Below, piece by piece: positions 45,989-54,712 of a DNA stretch of 64,000 nt. Numbering within the stretch: position 1 is the stretch's first letter; each line of letters opens with the position of its first letter. The notes under the pieces are model-generated. The model was not told the origin of the DNA, made no database searches, and saw only the letters and a list, made by a program, of their open reading frames with translations. This DNA comes from Calamus simplicifolius (lineage: Eukaryota; Streptophyta; Magnoliopsida; Arecales; Arecaceae). A program made the translations under genes and the position numbers. The DNA lies in contig UESW01001605.1 in the NCBI GenBank assembly GCA_900491605.1, positions 387,407 through 451,406 on the forward strand, given 5' to 3'.

Positions 45989-46766
45989 CATCATCAGGGG
46001 CGATGCCGGCATGTCGAAGGTTGTCCTTCGACAATATCTCTCGGTATGATGGGAGTTCAGTTGCTAGGAGAAGATTGAAGGCTTCTTGATCTCTCGGTAC
46101 TACCGAGATGTTCTTGTTAGCCTCAATATTGGGTGTACCCCATTCCCTCCTTATCCCCTCCACTTCGGCGAAGAAGAACCAGGATTTCCATCCCTTTATG
46201 GACGAAGGGAGACCTAACCTAAGGGCTCTACCCGGCCGAGGGGCAAATAGCCACCAACCGGATTGAGCCCGAATGGTATACAGGCTGCGAAAGAGGGAAA
46301 CGTTACTCGGGAGGCCTTGGAGGCGAGTCAATACTAAGAAGGCACAAATGGCCCTGATTGAATTGGGGACTAGTTGAGCTGGGACTAACTCGTATCTATC
46401 GAGGAGATTGATGATGAAAGGGTGAAGAGGAAGACGAAGACCGGCCTTAAAAAATTCCTCATAAAGGGTTATCCCCCGAGGGGGAGAGGTTACCCTGTCA
46501 TTGGGGCCTGGTGCGATCAGTCGCACCTCTTTGGGTATTTTATAGGCTGCCCTAAAGGTCGCAAGGTCAGCAGGAGTGACAGTGGAGGTGGTCCCCTCAG
46601 GGGAACCACTGCTCGCCCTGGAAGATGGAGCTACCCTAGGAGGTGGGGTTACAGCTGCCGACTGACTCCTAACAGCCGGTTCCTTGGCCATGGCCCTATG
46701 GGTCGGAGAGGTATGGTTTGTGGAGGACCGAGAAGATGAATAAGAAGAAGACGACTGTGAAGGCAT
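45989..46766 (-). CDS. Antisense gene of Tat element, exon 1 (Transposase_28-like domain)
   Basis: 778-bp open exon from ATG 46764-46766 to a GT donor (GATGATG|GTGAGG) at 45988. It begins with a Ser-rich stretch (MPSQSSSSYSSSRSST) and has a folded part with FRAAYKIPKEVRLIAPGPND, LYEEFFKAGLRLPLHPFIIN, LLDRYELVPAQLVPNSIRAI, CAFLVLTRLQGLPSNVSLFR and GWKSWFFFAEVEG. This matches my recollection of the plant 'putative gypsy type transposon' domain (PF04195). Such antisense frames between integrase and the 3' LTR are known from Tat elements; their function is unknown. This exon has no stop, in contrast to the sense genes of the same copy. A TATA box lies about 110 bp upstream. Confidence 0.7.
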
Positions 46767-46875
46767 GGGGAACTAACCTGGACAAAGGAAGAAGAAGGAG
46801 TTGGAGGAGCTCTCAAGCTAGAAGGGGAAGAGGCTCTGTGCGGTAGGTGAAATCGAAGCTAGGGCACGTCCTCGC

Positions 46876-46883
46876 TTATAAAA
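46876..46883 (-). promoter_or_regulatory. TATA box of the Tat antisense gene
   Basis: On the minus strand AAAATTTTATAAGCGAGG lies about 110 bp before the ATG at 46766. A CT-rich leader and CCAGGTTAGTT just before the ATG follow it. Confidence 0.5.
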
Positions 46884-47149
46884 TTTTTATCGGCATCTTC
46901 AAAATTGTCCCGCCCGATGTGCCTGCCACGCGGATGCTATCCATTGAGGAGGACTCTGCGGCGACGCTCCGGGCGCGCGATAGATGGGACCCCCGACCAA
47001 TCAGAATGTATCAATGCCAGTGATTTGACGGCTTAATGATGATCACCGATATCTTGGGGATCCCAGACTGCTCCCTGACCTCGAGGCGAATCGGACGGTT
47101 AGGATGCGCAGATGACGACGCCCCTTTCGCTTAGATGGTGACACCAGCT

Positions 47150-47163
47150 CAGGGATGGGGGGG
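47150..47163 (+). other. Polypurine tract of Tat element
   Basis: CAGGGATGGGGGGGC a few bases before the 3' LTR start TGATATGGCC. The four bases CATC between tract and LTR are unusual, so the exact LTR start is uncertain. Confidence 0.55.
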
Positions 47164-47167
47164 CATC

Positions 47168-48059
47168 TGATATGGCCGATCGGGTCAAAGAGCACGCGAG
47201 CCAATTCCTTGGCGATTGGGCTCAACACGGCCCACCTCGACTTCCGTATCGGCCGCGGCCCGTCTAGGCCTTGGTTTCGGTGTCGGCATCAGCCACGGCC
47301 TATCTCGACCTCTGCGTCGGCTACGGCTCACCTCGACTTCTATGTCAGTCGCGGCCCGTCTAGGCCTTGGTCCTAGTGTCAGCATCAGCCATGGCCCATC
47401 TCGACCTCCGCGTCGGCCACGGCCCATCTTGACCTCCGCATTGGCTACGGCCCACCTCGACTTCCGTGTCAATCGCGGCCCATCTAGGCTTTGGTCTCGG
47501 TATCGGCATCGGCTTCGGTCTCGGCCTCGGCGTCGGCTTCGGTGTCGGCCTTGGCATCGGTCTCGGCGTCGGCCTCTAGCAGCAGTCGTCCACGTCCAAG
47601 CTATGTGGCCCACTTCCCTCGAGAATGGCGGACCACGTCACCACAAGCGCCCGGCTATGCACGCGGTGGATGTGCTTCCTCTTGGCGCCGCTAACGACGG
47701 GTGTGGCTCCACGTTCAGTCCCATGACCCGTACTTTGTGGCACGTTGAAGACCAGAATTTAACAACCGTCCGAAGGGGACTTGACCACGATGGACGAAGG
47801 GTAAGAGGGATCCTCGAACATGTATAAAAGGCCTCCATCCCTTAAGGTATAAAAAAAAGGCTCTATCCAATCATTACAAAGATATCCATCCATGTTCCCC
47901 AAATCACTAATTTGGGCGTCGGAGGGTCCCTGCCGGAGTCACCGGTCCGGGACTTTCCTTGCAGGTTCCCGAGCGGAGGAAGGGGTCTCGCCGTTCCCTC
48001 AAAGGCCTACGAGAATTTCTACCTACTTGATGCTCATTAAAAGTGATCTGGCGGCAACA
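47168..48059 (+). repeat. 3' LTR of Tat element
   Basis: 892 bp from TGATATGGCCGATC to GATCTGGCGGCAACA, about 90-93% identical to the 5' LTR by eye. TATA box at 47823. Repeat X starts at the very next base. Confidence 0.85.
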
Positions 48060-48436
48060 CCGACGGCCACTCCTTCCTCTCTTTTTCTCTTTCTTTCACT
48101 CTCTCTTCCTTCTTTTCTACTCCTCTCTTGCGGTAGCCAGCCACCATGGTCGGCTGCCGGGCGGCACGGCCGGCCCTCCTCTGGCCAGCCGGCCCGCACC
48201 GGATGCCGCCCTGGCGCTGATCGGGACCACCGCCACGACAGGCCCAGCGCCATCCACCGCCGCCGCCGGCCCCCTTCTCCTCTTCTCTCTTCTTCCTCTC
48301 TGCATCTTCTCCCCTGCTTTCTTCCTCACGCTGCATCCGGCGGCTTGGTGGCATGGCTGGCCCTCTCCCGGCCGACCAGCCGCCATCGGACAGCAACCAT
48401 CGCCGGCCGCAGCCGGGCCGGACTGCCCGGCGAGCC
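48060..48436 (+). repeat. Direct repeat X, right copy
   Basis: 377 bp matching 36785-37154 end to end. It begins CCGACGGCCACTCC directly at the LTR end and closes with GCCCGGCGAGCCGACACGG, where the left copy instead enters the 5' LTR. Confidence 0.85.
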
Positions 48437-48462
48437 GACACGGCCGGCCTTGGCCCCGAAAA

Positions 48463-48710
48463 AGGCCGGTGACCTGAAAGATGAGGCAGGGAATGCCATG
48501 CTCGGCGGCAACAGCGGTGGTCCAGACGTTGTTGGCGTCTGAGACCAGGGCGTCTACAGGGCGGAGGTCGCGGGGGAGGGTGTCGAGGGCCCCTCTGAAG
48601 GAGAAGGCCGCGGTAAAGAAGTTGGGGACGAAGGAGTTGGCGGGGAGGGCGGCGATGGTCTCGCAGCCGTCAGGCGGCCGAAGTCGGTGGAGGGGAAAGT
48701 GAGGGACGCG
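48463..48710 (-). pseudogene. Antisense fragment of a UDP-glycosyltransferase gene
   Basis: On the minus strand it matches residues about 78-160 of the intact glycosyltransferase at 54713-56194: CETIAALPANSFVPNFFTAA, DLRPVDALVSDANNVWTTAV, AAEHGIPCLIFQVTGL. By eye the DNA is about 90% identical. It has no start, no N-terminus and no PSPG box; the catalytic-Asp motif VSDAN is present. One base is lost near the front (GGCCGCC-TGACGG against GGCCTCCCCGACGG). Both edges are abrupt: repeat X material on one side, an unrelated GC-rich piece and a TTTTA/TTTA tract on the other. It cannot make an enzyme. Confidence 0.9.
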
Positions 48711-48745
48711 CCGGCCTGCGCGCTGCCATGCGCAACGGGCCCACA

Positions 48746-48795
48746 AATTTTTATTTTATTTTATTTTATTTATTTATTTATTTATTTATTTATGA
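48746..48795. repeat. (TTTTA)n/(TTTA)n microsatellite
   Basis: About 50 bp of TTTTA units changing to TTTA units, right after the glycosyltransferase fragment. It could mark an old poly(A)-type tail on the minus strand but is not proof of retroposition. Confidence 0.9.
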
Positions 48796-49179
48796 ATCGG
48801 GTACCGCAAAACATCCTCTTGGCTTTAACAACATAAAAATGATAGACGGACGAAGGCTGCTAGAAGATCTAAATTTGCCCAATCATTCCATGACGGCTTG
48901 AAAGTTGGAAAGGGTATGCTACAGTGAGTTAGAACAGAGCTTCATCATGGCGAAAGAACGGAGCTTACCTTTGCAGAAGAAAAAGGACGAAGGACTCTTT
49001 GAAGCAGCCGAAGAAGGTTGCAGGGAGAGGACCAAAACTCCCTGCGGGCCGTATGCAACCCGTGTGGGCTACATCGGAATCTACTTCGGTCATGGTGAAG
49101 GAATTGTACAGATGATTCTCTAATCTAAAGTTGTTGACTTATCGGATGAAAAAAATCAAAGAGAAGATGAATGTATGGC
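48796..49179. other. No gene recognised
   Basis: About 380 bp of ordinary composition. It may include the 5' untranslated part of the LINE that follows, but the LINE start could not be fixed and no target duplication was found. Confidence 0.4.
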
Positions 49180-49279
49180 TGACCACGGGCCCCATTGCTA
49201 GGTTTTTTGAGCGAAGAATCTCATAAAAGGCTTTTCTCCAAAAAGTTCGGCGATGTGAAGACTTAAGAATGAGATATCG

Positions 49280-49992
49280 AGCTTCGATCTGGAGGACAAA
49301 TTCTTCCTTCGATTTGCGGACGCAAATGATCGGAATTTGGTGTTAGAGAGGTCACGGACTGTTGGTGGACAGGCCATGGCCATCAAACCGTGGCGACCAC
49401 GGTTTGTTCCGGCAACACTTGTAATACAGACGGCTGTCGTCTGACTGCACCTCCCTCTGCTGCCGATGAAGCTATGGGAAAGCGATTCTTTGCAACGAAT
49501 CATAGCTTGGACGGGTGATCTTATTACCCTGGATGATTGCACCTTGCACCATCAGCATCTTAGATTTGCCCGTGCAGTAGTTCGCATTCGTCTGACTCAC
49601 CCCTTGCGACTGGGTGTTTTGGTGGCCAGACAGGGGGCAATCGGTGGCAGCGATTTATGTACGAAAATCCAACCAGTGTTTGCCTCCATTGTGGGCTGTT
49701 CCACCACCCCACCGCTACTTGTTTGGCCACTGGTGTTGGCGCTCCGGCGAAGCTACAGCAGGACAACATCTCCAACTCCATAGAGCAGGGGAAGGAGGCC
49801 TTTCAAAGGGGCAGTGGCCTTGGCCCTTGGCTCCTTGCTGTTCAAAAGTGGTTGCCGCCGGCAACGAAAGGAAGGAAGGAGGGTGTTCCGCTGGATTATG
49901 CAAAACAATTGCCATTAGCAGTGCCGAAGGGTCCACCAATCGAAGGTAGCCAGCCGGAGTTCCCCTCCCTGTCTGTTGACCTCCCAGCTTAG
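49280..49992 (+). pseudogene. LINE ORF1 (DUF4283-like and zinc knuckle)
   Basis: Reads SFDLEDKFFLRFADANDRNL, VLERSRTVGGQAMAIKPWRP, a stop, WESDSLQRIIAWTGDLITLD and ARAVVRIRLTHPLRLGVLV. After a frame change near 49620 it reads RWQRFMYENPTSVCLHCGLF with HHPTATC, a CCHC-like knuckle. This is the nucleic-acid-binding protein of plant L1 elements. The remainder to 49992 is low-complexity linker. Confidence 0.8.
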
Positions 49993-50559
49993 GTTTGCGA
50001 GGTGCGGTTCGGGGATTCTCGCTGCTTGAGGAGGAGGACGATGGTGGGTCATCGTCACTATCTCCAGTGGCCAAGGAACAAAGCTTGTGCTTGACAAGTG
50101 CCTAAAGGGGAAAGATCGTTCTCACTCCAAAAGGGCTCGATCCCCTATCCGTTCGCTGCTCCAAGTGGCAGTGGCTACGTGCCGGGGCCAAAGCCTAATT
50201 CAAAACTGGCACGGTCATAGTTGGGAGATAGAAAATTGGTATAAAATTAAGGACTGGCACTGACAGTGAAACTGGTTCAAGGGATGCTCAGGGACCTTTT
50301 GTTTTCTCGGCAGGGGAATCGAGAGATTTGGATTCCAGTGCTCACCAGATGAACATGCATGCCCCAGTTCCTTAAGAGGTTTCTTCTTCCTTGATACCAG
50401 AGTTGGCAATGGAGCTAGCATCACGGGATCTGACTCATGAGGAAGCTATGGGCAGGCTACAGCAGGCTATTCAGGTCACGGATGATAGGAATATGATGGC
50501 AAAGGATCCACCTGATGGGGGGGATTGTGCACGGAAGGGGACAGAGGAGTGGCCCTTCC

Positions 50560-51206
50560 TTCTTCTTCTTCGGAGCCATGACTAGGCTCCTAATCTGGAA
50601 TGTTTGGGGTGCAAAAAAACCTACGTTCCGATCAACTTGGTTATGTGGAAACATGGTTCGGTGAGGATTGATGCTTTTCACCAATGCAAGCAGCAGGTAG
50701 TTTTTATGATTTTGGATCAGGCGGGTATCCCATGGCTCCTATCTACTGTTTATGCGAGCACAGAGCATAGGATCATGCAGTATCTCTGGCATAAGACTTC
50801 TAGGTTAGTCACCCATGGCCTTCCTTCTCTTGTTGTGGGTGATTTTAACTGTATTGTTGGCTCTCATGAGAAGATGGAGGGTAGACAGTATGTGGATAAC
50901 ATAGATTCTAGAGAGTTCAGGGAGTTTATAGCCGGTAATGGTCTGATTAATCTGGGCTTCACAGGTTCCCATTTCACCTGGTGTAATAATCGGGTTGGTA
51001 CAGCTCAGGTTTGGGAGAGGATCGATCGGGCTTTTGGATCGGCAGCTTGGTTACAACGCTTCCCTGAATATCAGGTTCAGCACCTATCGAGGATTGCGTC
51101 TGACCACTGCCCACTCCTTATCACCACTGATAGCTTTAGTTCTCCGAGACCCCCCTTCCACTTTGAGAGACTATGGGCTTTCTCTACCCTTGATCCTGAG
51201 AGTTAA
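50560..51206 (+). pseudogene. LINE ORF2 endonuclease domain, N-terminal part deleted
   Basis: Starts as LLIWNVWGAKKP, the usual front of the endonuclease, then lacks the segment that carries the catalytic Glu (METK region). It resumes with ILDQAGIPWLLSTVYASTEH, GLPSLVVGDFNCIVGSHEKM, GFTGSHFTWCNNRVGTAQVW, ERIDRAFGS and RIASDHCPLLI. The Asp/Asn pair of GDFN and the SDH motif are present. The enzyme normally nicks target DNA; without the N-terminal block it cannot. Confidence 0.88.
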
Positions 51207-52660
51207 TTAATACAGTTTGGAGTTTGCCTATCCGTGATGATGCAAGATATCGGATGTCTTGGCATTTGGAGATGGCAAAGCGCAGACTCCATTGGTGGTA
51301 TAGAACCAAGGTGGGTGATATTTTCAGGCGGATCGCCGATGTGGAGACTGATATAGCTGAGCTCCAGATGCTTGAGGTCCAGGAGGGTGGCCTTTAGGAA
51401 TCTGATATTAGGAGACTTTGCCATTGCTTCTCTTCCCACCACTCTCTTCTGAGACAGCAGGAGACCCTATGGAGATAGAAGTCTCGTGTGCAGTGGATTA
51501 AGGAAGGGGACCGAAACATCAAATTCTTTTATCAAGCCACCATGGTCAAAAGGTCAGCCAATCGGATCCAGCAGTTGAGGGAGGAAGATGGTACCACTCT
51601 AACTAAAAGTAAGGTGATTGCTGATCATCTATTCTAGTACATCAGATCTAGGTGGAACCTAACTTCAGGAGATGGCACTGCCTCTCAGGGTCCATGCCCT
51701 GAGATCCGAGTTACTGAACAGGAGAACTCGATTCTTATCCAGCCTGTCTCATACCGGGATATGCAGGATGCTCTTTGGTCATTGGGGAGGATAAAGCTTC
51801 TGGTCTGGATGGTTTTCCTCCATTTTTCTTTAGGCGATATTGGGTGATTGTTGGGGGTGAGGTTGTTGAGGCAATTCAGGAGGCATTCCATTTTGGTATC
51901 CCCGAGGATTGGAAGAAAACCTTGATCATCCTCATCCCCAAAAGATCTGATGCCTCTTCTCCTAGCCATTTCAAGCATATTAGCCTCTGTAACACCATCT
52001 ACAAAGTTTGTGCAAAAGTTTTGGTTGGGTGGCTTCAGAAGATGATGCTTTGCCTTATTAGTCCTGAACAAGGAGCTTTTGTCAGAGGCCATAGCATTAC
52101 TGACAATGTCCTCCTTGCTCAAGAATTTATGCATGACCTCAGGCGAGCCCCATCTCGAAGGAGTTTTATGGCTATTAAGCTTGATATGGAGCGTGCTTAT
52201 GATCGAATGAGGTGGCACTTTATCTGGCAAACCTTTCATGATTTTGGCTTTTCCGATACTTACATCAAGTGGACCATGGACTGTGTGGAGGGGCCTTTCT
52301 TTGCCATCCTGGTTAACGGTACTGTGACAGACTCTTTTCCTTCATCGATCAGGCTACGTTAAAGGTGCCCTCTATCTCCCTACCTATTAATATTATGTAC
52401 TGATGCACTTTACAGGGCTCTAAGAGTTGCGGTCCAGCAATCACGTTTGGAGCCCTATCGGACTGCCCCTGGAGCCCAGCCTCTCTCTCACCTCCTCTTT
52501 GTCGATGATTGTATGCTTATTGGTCGGGCCTCCACCCAGAATGCCAGATGCTTTGCACATGTTATGGAATCCTATTACCGAGAGTCTAGCCAGCTTATTA
52601 ATTTACTTAAATCATCTGTCATTCTTAGTCCCAAAACAAATCCATGAACAAAGTTAGCAA
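51207..52660 (+). pseudogene. LINE reverse transcriptase
   Basis: After a linker with several stops it reads GEDKASGLDGFPPFFFRRYW, DWKKTLIILIPKRSDASSPS, FKHISLCNTIYKVCAKVLVG, LISPEQGAFVRGHSITDNVL, FMAIKLDMERAYDRMRW (first catalytic Asp) and, after a shift near 52360, GAQPLSHLLFVDDCMLIGRA. FVDD replaces the usual FADD. It primes copying of LINE RNA at the nicked target. Reading is blocked by stops near 51400, 51640 and 52362. Confidence 0.9.
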
Positions 52661-54500
52661 CCCTTAGCAGCTTGAGGATCTCGAAGAAGCAGGGGATTCT
52701 GACCTACCTTGGAGTCCCTATGATTGGTGGATGTTACGAAAGCTAGATGTTAGGCTAATGGTGCAACAGGTTCAGGATCAACGGTTTTCAGGTTGCTACT
52801 CTCTCCATGATGGGCATAGTTACTCTTATCTGGTCCGTGCTTAGCTCCATCCCTATCTATCTTATGGCCAACACTATGGTACCTAGATCTTGTCTGAGGG
52901 AGCTGGAACATACATTCCAAAATTTTCTATGAAGGTTTGGACAGGACAGCCATGGTGTTCATTTACTTGACTAGGACACTGTCTGCCGATCTACTAAAGA
53001 TGGAGGCCTCGGGATCCAGTCCCTTCTTACAAGAAGGAAAGCATTGATTGTCAGACATACTATGAGATATTTACTCTAGCCCAGTTGCCTATGAAGTAGA
53101 ATGATGAGAGCTCGCTATGGTATTTGGAGGCAGGGAGCCCCTATTCAGTCGGCTAGAGGCTGCTTTTTAATCTGAAAGGAGATTTGTGCCTGCGCCCCTA
53201 TTGCTATGGCCCATGTCAGATGCTTAGTGGGAGACGGGACCACAATCGATGTTACTTAGGATGCATGGATCTCCTCGATCTCATTGTCTCGGTGGCTAAC
53301 TTTTGTCAGTGTGGATATTGCTAAAAACCTCCTAGTCAGTGATCTGCTGACGAATAATGATAGGACATGGAGAACCCAGGATCTATCTACGATGTTTGGT
53401 CCCCAATTGCTTTCCAGGATCTTAGCCATCCCAATTCCACTTCACCGGGGGCACGACCTTAGGGTCTAGGACTCATCCTGCCTCCCCAAGGTGCTATCAA
53501 GTTTCCTATATAACCTATGTAGGGGATCACATGATACTTCATTTATGGTGGCATGGATTTGGAAACTTCCTATCCATCCACGTGTGAAGATCTTTCTTTA
53601 GAAGGTGGCATAGGATCACCTTCCTACAAAGGCTCTTCTCAATCGAAGAGGCATGGATTTTGTGGGGTCTTGCCCGATATGTGGAGCTTATGATGAGTCA
53701 ATCGAGCATGCTATTTTGAGTTGTTCTAAGGCGAGGCATATCTGGCGGTTTTCAGGTAGTTGGCCTTGGGCTATTGACGATAGGGATTATATGTCCTCCT
53801 TCCTCCGATTCCTCCATCAGAGTTTGACACATGAGGCCTGCCTTGCTGCCTATATTGCCTATCAGATCTAGCTGCTAGGAATGCACTGATCTTTAAGGCA
53901 GAGGACATCCCGGCCTGTCAAATTATTTTGAGAGCCAGATGCTTGGCGTCGGAGTATCTACGTTATGATGTTGCCACTCTCCTAACTACCTTAGGTTCCT
54001 GGGTCTCTCATGCTGCTTCGATAGTGACCCATAGGGCGAAACCTATTTTATGGGAGCCTCCTCCCTTGGGGTTTGTTAAAGTAAATTTTGATGGCAACAT
54101 CTGGTGCAGGGTATGTCATTCGGTCCGATAATGGGATACTCGTGGCGGCTGATAGGATATTCTTTTAGGCCTTTTCTGTTCCGGAAGCTAAGCTCAAAGC
54201 AGCTTGGGCTGGCATCAGCAAAGCAACACAACAATTGTGGGCCCAGCAGATCTTCATTGAAAGTGATTCTTTCATTATTATTTGATGGATTCAGAATAGG
54301 ATGAACCACGATATTGTACACCCATTCCTTCGTGATATTTGGTAGCTTCTGAAAGAGTCGGATGTCACCGTAGCCCGTCATGTTTATCGGAAGACAAATA
54401 TGCGGCTGACTGAGTTGCCTCATTTATAGCTCATTATTTCACTAGTTGATCTTAAGAGAATAAAATTTAATTTTTTTCTTATTTTTTGAACTGCTCTTAC
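52661..54500 (+). pseudogene. LINE ORF2 C-terminal part: zinc motif and RNase H
   Basis: Heavily broken. Around 53645 it reads GSCPICGAYDESIEHAILSC, the Cys/His motif of plant L1 ORF2 (zf-RVT type). At 54060-54430 it reads LGFVKVNFDGN, an RNase H start with its first Asp, then in other frames SVPEAKLKAAWAGISKATQQ, IFIESDSFII and VTVARHVYRKTNM. L1 elements with a terminal RNase H are common in plants. Confidence 0.8.
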
Positions 54501-54537
54501 ATCAGAGTTGCTATATGATTTGTCGGGGAAAAAAAAA

Positions 54538-54712
54538 CAACGCTGGACGATGAAGGGTGGAGGACGGAAAAAGGAAAAAAACAAAAAAAGGATGGCATTG
54601 AAAAGGTAACTCCTCTTGCCATACTACATTAAATAAATATAGATCTACAGTCCAGCCCTGCAAGGCTGCTTTTCCCTTTAGCCAACAACACTGAAAAGAA
54701 GGTAGGAGAGGG
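54538..54712 (+). promoter_or_regulatory. Short upstream region of the glycosyltransferase gene
   Basis: 175 bp between the LINE A run and the ATG. TAAATAAATATA at 54630-54641 is a plausible TATA box; transcription would then start about 45 bp before the ATG. No other motif can be called with confidence. Any distal control elements have been pushed beyond the LINE, more than 5 kb away. Confidence 0.5.

Larger units (their letters stand above)
37149..48059 (+). mobile_element. Ty3/gypsy Tat-lineage retrotransposon
   Basis: 10.9-kb plus-strand element with direct LTRs (37155-38036, left end truncated; 47168-48059). Its coding order is gag, protease, RT, RNase H, a second RNase H of the archaeal type, integrase. 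The second RNase H, the gag motif RRIMEEPIPSGFRLPQLDPY and the RT motif MEVYVDDMLTKS place it in the Tat branch (Tat/Retand/Ogre). After integrase come a 24-bp tandem array and an antisense gene with its own TATA box, both described for other Tat elements. Multiple frameshifts and stops make it defective. Confidence 0.9.
49180..54537 (+). mobile_element. L1-type LINE (non-LTR retrotransposon), decayed
   Basis: ORF1 with a DUF4283-like domain and zinc knuckle, then ORF2 with an AP-type endonuclease, reverse transcriptase, Cys/His zinc motif and a terminal RNase H, all on the plus strand and in the usual order of plant L1 elements. It ends in AT-rich sequence and a short A run (54529-54537), the expected 3' tail. 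Numerous stops and frameshifts mark it as old. Its tail lies only about 175 bp before the glycosyltransferase start. Confidence 0.88.
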
